NCBI GenBank assembly: GCA_041483675.1
Contig: JBGPGE010000011.1
Coordinates: forward strand, 1-64,000
Source: 2-12-FULL-60-19 sp041483675
GTDB lineage: Bacteria > Desulfobacterota > Binatia > UBA9968
Reading direction: 5' to 3'
Length of the DNA: 64,000 nucleotides
In this document: positions 14,032 to 22,911 of the stretch, piece after piece
How the letters are laid out: every line of letters begins with the position of its first letter
How positions within the stretch are numbered: the first letter of the stretch is position 1
Notes under the pieces: model-generated
Databases searched by the model: none
Told to the model about the DNA's origin: nothing
Seen by the model: only the letters and a program-made list of their open reading frames with translations
Translations under genes and position numbers: made by a program

Positions 14032-15063
14032 ATGAGAACAGTAAGCTTCGGGCTGTTGGTTTTTCTACTATGGAACTCCGATGTCGGCGCGCAGACTCCC
14101 TATTTCCAGGGCAAGACCGTAAGAATCGTGGTGGGCTATCCCGCCGGCAGCTCTCATGACATATGGGCGAGGATGATCGCTCCCCACATGAGCAAGTTTC
14201 TGCCGGGAAATCCGAACGTCATCGTCCAGAACATGACCGGCGCCGGCTCGATGGTGGCGGCCAATTACGTGTACAGCGTCGCGAAGCCCGACGGCCTGAC
14301 GCTCGCGGTCGTCAACGCCGCGCTCTATTTCGAGCAGCTTCTGGCGCACAAGGAGGTCCAGTTCGATTGGTCAAAATTCTCCTGGATCGGGAGCTCGACC
14401 CGAACCGACGCAATGCTCTACATGTGGGCCGCCGCGCCCTACAAAACGATCCACGACGTTCGCAGCGCCTCTGTGCCTCCCAAGTGCGGCACGACCGGCA
14501 CCGGGAATACGGGCTACCACCTGCCGAAATTGCTTGAGCAGACCATCGGCGCAAAATTCAACCTTGTAACGGGCTATCAGGGCGGCGCCGAGATCGAGTT
14601 GGCCGTCGAGCGCGGCGAGGTCCAGTGCCGCGCCTTCACCATCCAGGTTTTTTTCGGCCGCGAGCCGTTTGCCACATGGCGCAGCAAAGAACAGGTTCGC
14701 GTCCTGGTGCAAACGGGAAAGAAGCGCGATCCTCGCCTCTCCGATGTCCCCTTGCTGAACGAGCTGATGGGCCAGTATCAAACCGCCGATTCGAATCGCC
14801 GCCTCGCCAACGTCATGCTGGCCTCCGGCGGATTCGGCAGTTGCCCGACGATCGCGTCGCCCGGCGTGCCCGAAGAGCAGGTGAAAGCGCTGCGCGCCGC
14901 CTTCGCGAAGGCGCTGACCGGCGCCGAACTCGTGGCCGAAGCCAAGAAGCAAGGGTTTGAGCCGGAACTGCTCGCCGGGGAAGAATTGCAGAGCCTGGCG
15001 AAAGAGGTGACCGGTCAGCCGCCGGAGGTGATAGGTTTGATCAGAAAGCTGACGGGAGAATAG
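14032..15063 (+). CDS. TctC-type tripartite tricarboxylate transporter binding protein
   Basis: A 343-residue exported protein: signal peptide MRTVSFGLLVFLLW...VGAQ, then FQGKTVRIVVGYPAGSSHDIWARMIAPHM, the standard TctC/Bug start, and later VQNMTGAGSMVAANYVY. TctC proteins capture organic acids in the periplasm. A start at 14032 is supported by GGAGGTGG eight bases upstream; the ATG at 13999 has none. No tctA or tctB is adjacent. Its closest relative in the window is the product of 55621-56679, sharing PPKCGT and ELAVERGE.QCRAFTI. The two Cys residues of those motifs could form a disulfide. Confidence 0.88.
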   Translation: MRTVSFGLLVFLLWNSDVGAQTPYFQGKTVRIVVGYPAGSSHDIWARMIAPHMSKFLPGNPNVIVQNMTGAGSMVAANYVYSVAKPDGLTLAVVNAALYFEQLLAHKEVQFDWSKFSWIGSSTRTDAMLYMWAAAPYKTIHDVRSASVPPKCGTTGTGNTGYHLPKLLEQTIGAKFNLVTGYQGGAEIELAVERGEVQCRAFTIQVFFGREPFATWRSKEQVRVLVQTGKKRDPRLSDVPLLNELMGQYQTADSNRRLANVMLASGGFGSCPTIASPGVPEEQVKALRAAFAKALTGAELVAEAKKQGFEPELLAGEELQSLAKEVTGQPPEVIGLIRKLTGE

Positions 15064-15102
15064 CGCTCGCCGGACGGGCAAAACTCAAAATGGAGGAGAG
15101 CG

Positions 15103-16164
15103 ATGAATACCGGCGCGGATAGATCGTTCACCGCGGCGCGCGCGGCCGCGGGTCGGAAGAAATGGAGAGGCGCGGCGCGGTGGAGTTGTCTTTTCGCCGC
15201 CGCGCTGGGCGTATGCCAGCTCGGCGCCTCTGGAGGCGAAACCAAAGGCGGCACCTGGACGCTTTCGGTCGCCATGCCCGAAGCCCGTCAGGAATCCAGC
15301 GTCGTCGCGCTCGGCGGCGCGATCTACGTCATTGGGGGCTACGGGTCGGACGGGGCGCCGAGCACGCTGGTGCAAGTCTTCGACGCCGCCGCCAAGAAAT
15401 GGACGCAGGCCGCGCCGATGCCGGAGGCGCTCCACCATATGGGCCTCGCAGCGCTGGATGGAAAGATTTACGCGGTCGGCGGGTTCGCCAAGAGCTTCAG
15501 AGAGCGCAGCCCGGTAAATTCCATGTGGCGGTACGATCCCGCCGCCGACCGATGGGAGCGCCGCGCGCCGCTTCCCGCGCCCCGCGGCGCGCTTGCGGTG
15601 GAGGCGCTCGACGGACGGATCTATGCCATGGGCGGCGAGCGCCTGAGCGCGCCGGGCGGCCCGCAGCCGTACGAATCGATAGCGGAGGTAACTGTTTACG
15701 ACCCGAAGACCGACGCGTGGGAGACCCTACCGCCGCTTCACTACAAGCGCGATCATCTTTTTTCCGCCGCCATCGGCGGGCGCATTTACGCCGTCGGAGG
15801 ACGCGACCGTCCGAACTACATGCTCGTCCACGTCGAAGAATACAATCCCGCCGCCCGCTCGTGGAGCGAGCGCGCGCCGATGCTGACGGGACGCTCCGGC
15901 GGCGGCGCGGCGGTCGCCGGCGGCCGGCTTTATGTATTCGGCGGAGAAGGCAACCCCGACAGTCCGTTCGGCGTTTTCAATCAGGCTGAAGTTTTCGATC
16001 CCGCGCGAAACGCATGGACGCAGTTGGCGCCGATGCCGCTCCCGCGCCATGCCTTCGGCGCCGCCGCGATCGGCAACCGCATTTACCTGCCCGGCGGCAG
16101 CATCGTGCAAGGCGGGCGAGCGCCGGGCACCGTAGCGATCATGGATACCTTCGAGCCGAACTGA
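15103..16164 (+). CDS. Exported Kelch-repeat protein
   Basis: A 353-residue protein with an N-terminal signal-like region (about residues 1-45) and six Kelch repeats seen as repeated IYVIGGY, IYAVGGF, IYAMGGE, IYAVGGR, LYVFGGEG and IYLPGGS strands, each followed by a W motif (KWTQAAPMP, RWERRAPLP, SWSERAPML, AWTQLAPMP). Six repeats close a beta-propeller. Related proteins bind ligands or act as sugar-modifying enzymes; here no catalytic residues can be assigned. It follows the TctC gene by 39 bp with GGAGGAG at its start. A relative is encoded at 43449-44459. Confidence 0.88.
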   Translation: MNTGADRSFTAARAAAGRKKWRGAARWSCLFAAALGVCQLGASGGETKGGTWTLSVAMPEARQESSVVALGGAIYVIGGYGSDGAPSTLVQVFDAAAKKWTQAAPMPEALHHMGLAALDGKIYAVGGFAKSFRERSPVNSMWRYDPAADRWERRAPLPAPRGALAVEALDGRIYAMGGERLSAPGGPQPYESIAEVTVYDPKTDAWETLPPLHYKRDHLFSAAIGGRIYAVGGRDRPNYMLVHVEEYNPAARSWSERAPMLTGRSGGGAAVAGGRLYVFGGEGNPDSPFGVFNQAEVFDPARNAWTQLAPMPLPRHAFGAAAIGNRIYLPGGSIVQGGRAPGTVAIMDTFEPN

Positions 16165-16192
16165 CGGCGCGCTCGGCAAACCGGGAGGAAAT

Positions 16193-16762
16193 ATGGAGAG
16201 GCAAAAAATATTTTCGCTGTTTCTGGTCGTTGCGACGGCCGTTCTCCAGACGGCATTTATAAGTCCCGCCGCCGCGCAAGAGAAAACCGCGCCGGCCGGC
16301 GCCGACCGCGCCTCACGGCCGGTGATCAATGTCGCGACCTCCCTGACATTGGAGGAGGCCAGAATCATCATCGAGACGGCCATCGCCAAAGTGCGGGCCG
16401 ACAAAAGCCGCGCGGCCATCGCCGTGGTCGATGACAACGGCAGCCTCGTTTCGATGGACCGTATGGACGGAACATCGAGTTTCTTCCAGCGCTTCGCCGT
16501 CGGCAAGGCGGTGGGCGCCGTCGCTCTCCAGCAAACGACCGGCGAATCGGCCGACCAGTACGCCGTAAACCCGCAGCGATTTTTGAGCGCGCTCAGCATG
16601 CTACAGGGCGAGATCCTGCTGATCCGCGGCGGCTTCCCGCTCATCGTCGATGGACGGATCGTCGGCGGCGTCGGCAGCGCGGGACATCGGGGAGATGGAG
16701 ACGTGGACGCGGTCAAGGCGGGGATCGCGGCCTGGGAGCGGTACCGCCAAGGCCGCAAGTAG
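16193..16762 (+). CDS. GlcG/HbpS family (DUF336) exported protein
   Basis: A 189-residue protein with a signal peptide (cleavage near AAAQ, residues 26-29) and a GlcG/HbpS domain: SLTLEEARIIIETAIAKVR, AAIAVVDDNGSLVSMDRMDG, then FAVGKAVGAVALQQ and a glycine-rich GGVGSAGHRGDGDVDAVKAG end. HbpS-like proteins bind haem or cobalamin; many are uncharacterised. GGGAGG precedes the ATG. It is the third gene of the TctC-Kelch-GlcG-CMD run and is likely cotranscribed with them. Confidence 0.85.
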   Translation: MERQKIFSLFLVVATAVLQTAFISPAAAQEKTAPAGADRASRPVINVATSLTLEEARIIIETAIAKVRADKSRAAIAVVDDNGSLVSMDRMDGTSSFFQRFAVGKAVGAVALQQTTGESADQYAVNPQRFLSALSMLQGEILLIRGGFPLIVDGRIVGGVGSAGHRGDGDVDAVKAGIAAWERYRQGRK

Positions 16763-16792
16763 CACGCACCCACCGGCATATTGGGAGGAGCC

Positions 16793-17344
16793 ATGAGTCG
16801 ATTGCCGAATGTTAAGCGCGATGATCTGTCGCCGGAGCATCAGAAGATTTGGGACCGCATCGCCGCGGTGCGCGTCGGCGTGCGCACCGGCGCGGGCGGG
16901 CCGTTCGGCGTGTTGATGCACCTGCCGGCGCTCGCCGACCGCGTGGCGGCGCTGGAGGACTACTTTCGCTTCGATGCGGCGCTCCCGGCTGTGGACCGCG
17001 AGCTGGTGGTGCTCGCCGCCGCGCGCGAGATGGGCGCGCGCTATGCATGGGTACGCCACGAGGCTCGGGGGCGCGAGGTCGGCACGCGAACGGAAGCGAT
17101 CGAGACGGTGCGCGCCAATGGTTCGTTGGAGGGACTAATGCCACGCGAGCGGTTGCTGGTCGAGATCGTGCGCAGTCTCCTTCGCGAGCGGCGGCTGCCG
17201 GATGAGCTATTCGCCCGCGCGCTGGCCGAGCTGGGCCGCCAACAGCTGATCGAGACCGTCACGCTGACCGGCCACTACGGCCTGGTCGCGTTGGTAGTGA
17301 ACGGATTCGACGTGCCGCCGCCGGAGGGCAGCGTGACGTTTTAA
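16793..17344 (+). CDS. Carboxymuconolactone decarboxylase-like protein
   Basis: A 183-residue AhpD/CMD-fold protein: PFGVLMHLPALADRVAALEDYFRFD, then RELVVLAAAREMGARYAWVRHEARGREVG. In peroxidatic AhpD proteins the segment after ARE holds a CxxC pair; here it is MGARYAWVRH, so the redox cysteines are absent. The protein belongs to the non-peroxidatic branch seen in aromatic-degradation loci. Start at 16793 with GGGAGG upstream; the ATG at 16781 is less well placed. Cytoplasmic. Confidence 0.82.
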   Translation: MSRLPNVKRDDLSPEHQKIWDRIAAVRVGVRTGAGGPFGVLMHLPALADRVAALEDYFRFDAALPAVDRELVVLAAAREMGARYAWVRHEARGREVGTRTEAIETVRANGSLEGLMPRERLLVEIVRSLLRERRLPDELFARALAELGRQQLIETVTLTGHYGLVALVVNGFDVPPPEGSVTF

Positions 17345-17381
17345 GGGATGAAGGATGAGGGATGAGGGATGAAGGATGAAG
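17345..17381. repeat. Short GGGATGAGG/GGATGAAGG tandem run
   Basis: Five imperfect units of about 8 bp (GGGATGAA, GGATGAGG, GATGAGGG, ATGAAGG, ATGAAGG). A reverse-complement version of the same word family lies at about 24484-24537. Both fill gaps between genes. Confidence 0.55.
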
Positions 17382-17393
17382 GGAGAATAAGCC

Positions 17394-18122
17394 ATGCTTG
17401 AAGGAAAGGTGGTCATTGTGACGGGCGGCGGCAAGGGAATCGGGCGGCATGCGGCCAAGACTTTCGCGCAAGAAAAGGCAAAAGTCGTGATTGCCGACGT
17501 TGACAATGAACGGCTGCAGAAGACGGCCAGCGAGCTTGGCCGGCTGACGGAGACTCTGGCGATCAATGCCGACGTGCGGAACGAGGATTCCGTCAAGAAG
17601 ATGGTCGAGCAGGTCGTGAAGCGCTTCGGCCGGATCGACGTGCTGGTCAACAACGCCGCCATCGTGCCCCATTTCGCGTGGGGAATTCCCCGCTGGCCGC
17701 GCATCGCCGAAATGGATAAAGACTTCTGGGACCGAGTCATACAGACCAATCTCGGCGGCACCTTTCTTTGCACGAAGCACGTGCTGCCCCACATGGAGGC
17801 GAAAAAGTCGGGGCACGTTATCAGTCTGTACGGCGGCGGAGGCCTCAAGCCCTTCGGCGCCTGTGCCTACATGGCGACCAAGGCGGCGATCCGCGTCTTC
17901 ACCCGCTACGTCGCAGAGGAAGTGAGAGACTCGAATGTTTGCGTCGTTATTTTTTCGCCGCGCGTTCCAATCGCCACGGAAGGCGCGCCGGAAGAGGCGC
18001 TCAAGCGCTTGCCGGGTCCGGAAATTCTAGGAAAGGGCTTTGTCCTCGCGGCCGAGCTTCCCATGGACCAATCCGGCCAGTGCTTCGCCCACGAAAACGG
18101 CAAGCTGGTGGTCGAGACCTAG
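17394..18122 (+). CDS. Short-chain dehydrogenase/reductase family protein
   Basis: A 242-residue classical SDR: cofactor loop TGGGKGIG (10-17), NAD-favouring ADVD (Asp35), NNAA (86-89), Asn119 and the YxxxK pair Tyr159/Lys163. The catalytic serine, normally in LSGGG or NISS, appears replaced: the motif reads ISLYGGGG, placing Tyr146 where Ser is expected, with Ser144 two residues earlier. Activity may therefore be altered. GGGAGAATAAGCC precedes the ATG. It lies between the CMD-like and MFS genes on the same strand. The substrate is unknown. Confidence 0.85.
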   Translation: MLEGKVVIVTGGGKGIGRHAAKTFAQEKAKVVIADVDNERLQKTASELGRLTETLAINADVRNEDSVKKMVEQVVKRFGRIDVLVNNAAIVPHFAWGIPRWPRIAEMDKDFWDRVIQTNLGGTFLCTKHVLPHMEAKKSGHVISLYGGGGLKPFGACAYMATKAAIRVFTRYVAEEVRDSNVCVVIFSPRVPIATEGAPEEALKRLPGPEILGKGFVLAAELPMDQSGQCFAHENGKLVVET

Positions 18123-18164
18123 CCGGGCGCACGCACACAGAATCCTCTCGACACGATCGACTCC

Positions 18165-19346
18165 ATGACAACCGCCAAGCCCGATTCCATCTGGACCCCC
18201 GCTTTCGCTCTTCTGTGTACGGCCCAGTTTCTGGGCTACGCGCAGCACTTCATTCTTACGCCCACCTTTCCGCTCTACGTCACCCAGCTCGGCGGCTCGC
18301 CGTTCGTCGTCGGCCTGGTCCTGGCCTCTTTCGCCGTCACCAGCGTGATCTTTCGGCCGCTGATCGGCCAGTGGGTCGATCGCTGGAACGAGGCGGGCGT
18401 GATGGTTTCCGGCATGCTCCTTCAAGGCGCCAGCACGTTCTTGTGCTATCTCCCTTTCGTCGAGGCCTCGATGCTCGCCAACGGCCTTCGCGGCATCGGC
18501 TGGGCGGGCTTCAACACCGGCGGCTACGCGCTCCTGGCGGTCAGCGCGCCCAGCGAGCGGCGCGGCGAGGCTTCGGGTTATTATAGCGGGGTGCAGAGCA
18601 GCGCGACGATCCTGTTTCCCGCCGTGGCGCTGTGGCTGATCGACGCGCCGTTCGGCGGCTTCGGAGTGACGTTCTTCGTGGCCTCGGCGCTGCCGCTCAT
18701 CGGCGCGGCCATCGGCGCGCTGTTGACGCGCGCCGCGCGCCGCCCGGCTCACGACACGCATTCCAATGAATCGAAGTCCACGCAGGCCGCCGGCGAAGCC
18801 TTCTGGGACCGCGCGGTGCTGCTCCCCTCGGCGCTGCTCTTCTGCGTTCAGCTTACAATCCCCGCGGCCACCAGCTTTCTCGTGCTCTACGCCAAAGAGA
18901 TCGGCGTCAGCAACGTTGAGTGGTATTTCGTGGTGAGCGGGATCACGAGCATGGTTGCCAGGCCGCTGCTCGGCCGCTTCTCCGACAAGATCGGGCGCGG
19001 CCGCTCGCTCGCGGCGGGTTTTGCCTGCCAGGTCGTAGCCATGCTCCTGCTGGTCTGGGCCTCCGGCCTCACAGGGCTGATCGTCTCCGGCGTGCTTTAC
19101 ATGCTCGGCGCCGGCGTCGGCGGCGCGACGACGCTGGCGCTCGCCATGGAGCGGGCAAGCCCCGAGCGCCGGGGCCGAGCGATGGCGATGTTTTCCGTCG
19201 CCTTTCCGTTGAGCGCCGGAGTCGGCGCGCTGCTGACCGGAAGCGCGGTCGAATTGACCGGTTACTTCGGCACGTTTCTCCTCGCCGCCGGCTTCGCCGC
19301 CGCCGGCCTCGCCCTCACGCTCGCCAAGTTGTCAAGTCTCAGGTAG
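18165..19346 (+). CDS. MFS transporter
   Basis: A 393-residue inner-membrane protein with about 12 hydrophobic segments and MFS signatures: motif-A-like GQWVDRWNEAGV (loop 2-3) and GRFSDKIGRGRSL (loop 8-9). The central loop (about residues 190-215) is hydrophilic. It looks like a DHA1-type drug/metabolite efflux or uptake carrier. The substrate cannot be read. No strong ribosome-binding site is visible before the ATG. It is 42 bp after the SDR gene and may be in the same transcript. Confidence 0.88.
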   Translation: MTTAKPDSIWTPAFALLCTAQFLGYAQHFILTPTFPLYVTQLGGSPFVVGLVLASFAVTSVIFRPLIGQWVDRWNEAGVMVSGMLLQGASTFLCYLPFVEASMLANGLRGIGWAGFNTGGYALLAVSAPSERRGEASGYYSGVQSSATILFPAVALWLIDAPFGGFGVTFFVASALPLIGAAIGALLTRAARRPAHDTHSNESKSTQAAGEAFWDRAVLLPSALLFCVQLTIPAATSFLVLYAKEIGVSNVEWYFVVSGITSMVARPLLGRFSDKIGRGRSLAAGFACQVVAMLLLVWASGLTGLIVSGVLYMLGAGVGGATTLALAMERASPERRGRAMAMFSVAFPLSAGVGALLTGSAVELTGYFGTFLLAAGFAAAGLALTLAKLSSLR

Positions 19347-19504
19347 AGCCGAGTTACCCCCCTTAACTCGGCGGTCAAGCCCTCCTACCGCGCATCGCCG
19401 AAATATTATTGCGCCGGCTGTCAACCGCCAATGGCGCTCATTCGTTATTGTTGGTAATTAGGGGCCGACAACCGCCGATGATTGCGAACGCGAGGCAAGC
19501 CTTA

Positions 19505-20050
19505 ATGACTCTTCCGCTCCAGCCAGTGCCCTGCCGGGGGCCGGTCTCCTACGAGGCCCTCTACGCCGCCCATCACGCGGAGGTGCTGCGGTTGTGCCGC
19601 CTGCTGTTGGCCAATCACCACGACGCCGAAGAGGTCGCGCAGGAAGTGTTCCTGAAAGTCTACCAGCGATTCCAAAACAAAAATCAGAATCAACTCATGG
19701 TGTGGAAGCCCTGGCTCGTCCGCGTCAGCATCAACGCCTGCCGCGACCGCCGGCGGTCGGGGTGGTGGAAGTGGTTCGGCGGGACCGGCGAGGAGTACCG
19801 CGAAGCGAGCTATCCGGACAGCGGTAAGAGTCCGGAAGAGACGCTGCTCGGCCGGGAAACGCAGGGGCACATCTGGCGCGCCTTTCAGGAGCTCTCGGCG
19901 CGCCAGCGGGAGGTGTTCGTGTTGCGCTACGTCGATGAATGGCCGACCGGGAAGGTGGCCGACATGCTGGGAATAACCACCGGCAGCGTGAAGCGGTATC
20001 TTTTCCGGGCCGTTCGTCACCTGCGCCGCACTTTAGGAGATCGCCCATGA
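19505..20050 (+). CDS. ECF-type RNA polymerase sigma factor
   Basis: A 181-residue sigma-70-family factor of ECF type. Region 2 is seen as LYAAHHAEVLRLCRLLLANHHDAEEVAQEVFLKVY (including the DAEEVAQEVF -10-binding helix). Region 4 is seen as LSARQREVFVLRYVDEWPTGKVADMLGITTGSVKRYLFRA, a helix-turn-helix for the -35 element. Between them WKWFGG and a charged linker. Start at 19505 (GCGAGG upstream) is preferred; 19478 and 19409 are open alternatives. It overlaps the anti-sigma gene by four bases. Confidence 0.88.
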   Translation: MTLPLQPVPCRGPVSYEALYAAHHAEVLRLCRLLLANHHDAEEVAQEVFLKVYQRFQNKNQNQLMVWKPWLVRVSINACRDRRRSGWWKWFGGTGEEYREASYPDSGKSPEETLLGRETQGHIWRAFQELSARQREVFVLRYVDEWPTGKVADMLGITTGSVKRYLFRAVRHLRRTLGDRP

Positions 20051-20571
20051 TGAACGGATGTCTGAAAGATCAAACCCTCCTGTCACTCCACGATGGAGAG
20101 GGAACCGGCGCCGAACGGACTCATCTGACGGAGTGCGCGGCCTGCGCCGCGCGATACCGCCGGCTGCGAGGCGACCTGGAGGCGATCCGTCAAGTGCTCC
20201 GGGAAACGCCGCCGCCACACATTGTTAGCCGGGGTTCCCGCTCGTTCGCTTCCCGCTGGCTGCCTTTGGCTGTCGCGGTGGGCTTGATTCTTGTCCTGGT
20301 GTGGGGCGGCGCGCGGCTATGGCGACCGGCCGGCTCTCCCCTGTCCAACGAAGAGATCTGGGCGCTCCTCGGAGAATCTTCGGCCGACCTTTTCTTACTG
20401 AACGAAGCCTTCGCCGAGGAGGTCTGGATGAACACGGTCGATGCCGAAGTTGCGACGGCCCTCGAGGCGGAATGGCCTTGCGAGAGGGACGTGGAATCCG
20501 TCGATGCTGGATTGGGAGATGTCGAGGGATATGCCGGTTCGATCCCGTGTGAAATTTCACCGGGATTATAG
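20047..20571 (+). CDS. Membrane-anchored zinc-finger anti-sigma factor
   Basis: A 174-residue protein: N-terminal zf-HC2 motif HLTECAACAARYRRL (His-x3-Cys-x2-Cys) that would bind the neighbouring ECF sigma factor, one transmembrane segment (about residues 73-92, LPLAVAVGLILVLVWGG) and a periplasmic C-terminal part rich in acidic residues. Translation is coupled to the sigma gene (ATGATG with shared TGA). Release of the sigma factor would follow an envelope signal sensed outside. Confidence 0.82.
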   Translation: MMNGCLKDQTLLSLHDGEGTGAERTHLTECAACAARYRRLRGDLEAIRQVLRETPPPHIVSRGSRSFASRWLPLAVAVGLILVLVWGGARLWRPAGSPLSNEEIWALLGESSADLFLLNEAFAEEVWMNTVDAEVATALEAEWPCERDVESVDAGLGDVEGYAGSIPCEISPGL

Positions 20572-20628
20572 GAAGGTTTACCAAATCAAAGACGTGGAAA
20601 ACGTGCAAAGAACAAAAGGAGGTGTCCG

Positions 20629-21120
20629 ATGAAGACAAAACGAGTAACGGTAGGGATTGGAACAGCCGTAGCGAGTCTGGTGTTGCTTACTTTGCTGTCG
20701 TCCCCGCTCTATGCGCAGGTTGACGCAATGAGCCAGGCGAGGACTGTGGCGACGTTTGGACTGATGTCGCCGCGGTTAATGAACGCGTTGAACCTGACGC
20801 CGGAGCAGGCGGCGAAGATCGAAGCCGGCAAAAAGGCTTTCAGGGAAGCTCAAAGAGCCTATCTCAGCGAGATCGCCCCGCTGCGTAAAGAGGTGGCTGA
20901 CAAGCTCTTCGGGCCCAACCCGACAACGGAGACGGACGTGGCCCGCCAGATCACAAAGATCGCCGACCTGCGGGAAAAGATTCTGCGCGACGGATTCAAG
21001 ATCGCCCTCGACGTGCGAAGCGTGCTGACGCCGGAACAGTTGGCCAAGGCCGCGGCGATCAGGCAGCAATTACAACAGATCCAAAGCGAAGTGCGCGACC
21101 TGTATAACGAGGGCCAGTAA
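20629..21120 (+). CDS. Spy/CpxP-like periplasmic protein
   Basis: A 163-residue exported helical protein: signal peptide ending SSPLYAQ, then two LTPEQ motifs (near residues 57 and 130), the hallmark LTxxQ of the Spy/CpxP/ZraP family of periplasmic chaperones and metal or stress sensors. The ribosome-binding site is near perfect (AAAGGAGGTG, spaced for the ATG at 20629). It follows the anti-sigma gene by 57 bp. It is likely the output or sensor of the ECF sigma circuit. Confidence 0.85.
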   Translation: MKTKRVTVGIGTAVASLVLLTLLSSPLYAQVDAMSQARTVATFGLMSPRLMNALNLTPEQAAKIEAGKKAFREAQRAYLSEIAPLRKEVADKLFGPNPTTETDVARQITKIADLREKILRDGFKIALDVRSVLTPEQLAKAAAIRQQLQQIQSEVRDLYNEGQ

Positions 21121-21173
21121 TCCGGCGGCTGTTGGCGCGCGTCTAAGGTTTCATGCAGACAAAGGGAATCAAC

Positions 21174-22661
21174 ATGAAACGGGCGCTGCTTGCTTTATCG
21201 CTCGGGATAATCGTGCTGTTGACCGGCGTCGGTTCTCTCATTCACGCGCAATCACCGGCGAGCCTCGAAGGCGCGTGGGAAGGCACGCTCGCGGCTGACC
21301 AGGACAGGCTACGTCTGGTTCTGGAGATTGAGAAAGCGTCGGATGGGATATACCGCGGCACGCTTGTCAGCGTCGACCAGGGCGGCGTGCGACTTCTCGT
21401 CGATCGGCTCGATGTAAAAGGCGATCGTGTGCGCTTCGAAACAAGCGCTGTCGGCGGAAGTTTCGACGGTCTTATCAACGCCGATCAAACGCGAATCAAG
21501 GGGACCTGGACGCAGGGGCGCCCGTTTCCTCTCGAACTTGCCCGGACGGCGACGGCGGTCAAGGCTGCGGAGGCGACCGAATCCACGAAACCGCCCGCAA
21601 CGGCAAGCCCCCCGCTTGTCCTATCGCTTGATTTACAGACTCCCATCGCGCCCACGCCCTTCCCCGTGGGCGGCAAGATCCATCTCGTATACGAATTGCA
21701 CATCACCAACTTCACTTCGCGCGAGCTGCTCCTGAGTCGCGTCGAAGTAATGGACGGGGATTCCTCTCTCGCGCGCTTCGAGGGGCTGGAGTTGAACGGG
21801 CTGTTGATGCGGCCTGAAGCCTTGAAACTGACACACAATCGCTCCATCGGCACAGGCTTGCGCACCATCGCCTTCCTATGGGTGACGCTGAATGAAGGCG
21901 CTCGGCTTCCGGCGTCGCTCCGCCATCTGATCACGGTTGGCGCCGAGACGGTGGAAGGCGCTGCCGTCACCGTTTCCACGGCGAAGCCGATCGTTCTCGC
22001 GGCCCCATTGCGCGGTTCAGATTGGTTCGCGGCCAATGGCCCCTCGAACGGTTCCATCCATCGCCGCGCGCTTATTCCACTCGCGGGTCAGGCACGGATC
22101 TCTCAACGTTTTGCGACCGATTGGATGAGACTTGGGAAAGACGGGAAAGCTTGGCGCGGAGATTCTAAGAAAAATCAGGACTGGCATGCGTACGGCGCCG
22201 AAGTTTTAGCCGTTGCCGATGGGGTCGTCGCCGCAGTGAAGGATGGGATACCTGAGAACGTGCCCCTCTCGCCCACACGCGCGGCGCCCATGACGGTGGA
22301 GACTATCAGCGGGAACCACGTCATCCTGGATTTAGGAAACGGTAAGTTCGCTTTTTATGCGCACCTGCAACCCAACAGCATCCGCGTCAAGGTCGGACAG
22401 CGTGTTCAGCGCGGGGAAGTCCTGGGTCTGGTCGGAAACTCCGGCAATTCCGATGCCCCTCACCTCCATTTCCACGTCAGCGATGGGAGGTCTCCGCTCG
22501 GAGCGGAAGGGTTGCCGTTTGTCTTCGAATCGTTCGAAGTATCAGGGACCGCAAGCCTAAGCGAGGTCATGCGCCAGGGCCGGAAACAGCAGCCCGGCAC
22601 AACCCAAGACAAACGCGTACGCGAGATGCCGGTAGAGAATCTCATCGTCAACTTCCATTGA
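21174..22661 (+). CDS. Exported M23-family metallopeptidase-domain protein
   Basis: A 495-residue protein. Signal peptide to about residue 27, a small beta domain (residues 30-115, EGAWEGTLAADQDRLRLVLEIE), a second all-beta domain (about 150-270) and a C-terminal LytM/M23 domain: DWHAYGAEVLAVADGVV, GNHVILDLGNGKFAFYAHL and HLHFHVSDG. The M23 zinc site is HxxxD...HxH; the first His (WHAYG) and the HLHFHV pair are present, but the usual Asp after the first His is Glu (AEV). It could act on peptidoglycan or be a non-catalytic activator. Start at 21174 over the ATG at 21153. Confidence 0.85.
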   Translation: MKRALLALSLGIIVLLTGVGSLIHAQSPASLEGAWEGTLAADQDRLRLVLEIEKASDGIYRGTLVSVDQGGVRLLVDRLDVKGDRVRFETSAVGGSFDGLINADQTRIKGTWTQGRPFPLELARTATAVKAAEATESTKPPATASPPLVLSLDLQTPIAPTPFPVGGKIHLVYELHITNFTSRELLLSRVEVMDGDSSLARFEGLELNGLLMRPEALKLTHNRSIGTGLRTIAFLWVTLNEGARLPASLRHLITVGAETVEGAAVTVSTAKPIVLAAPLRGSDWFAANGPSNGSIHRRALIPLAGQARISQRFATDWMRLGKDGKAWRGDSKKNQDWHAYGAEVLAVADGVVAAVKDGIPENVPLSPTRAAPMTVETISGNHVILDLGNGKFAFYAHLQPNSIRVKVGQRVQRGEVLGLVGNSGNSDAPHLHFHVSDGRSPLGAEGLPFVFESFEVSGTASLSEVMRQGRKQQPGTTQDKRVREMPVENLIVNFH

Positions 22662-22911
22662 ACGCAGCTTGGCCGGGGTGCGCAGATAACCGTCTACGGA
22701 ATCCTCTCAAGCGGTCAGCGAGCCAGACGTAAATGGGTCAACCTTTGACAACTTTGTACAACTGCCAATCAGCGGGATTACAAAAAACTTTTCGCTTGTA
22801 GCGCGAGACCCGCGCAACTCCTTGATATATCGAGCTTCTCCTGCAGTCCGGGGGGCCCAACCTCGCCTCGGAATGAAGATTGCAAGGACCCATAGGAAAG
22901 AGGAGAACGTT

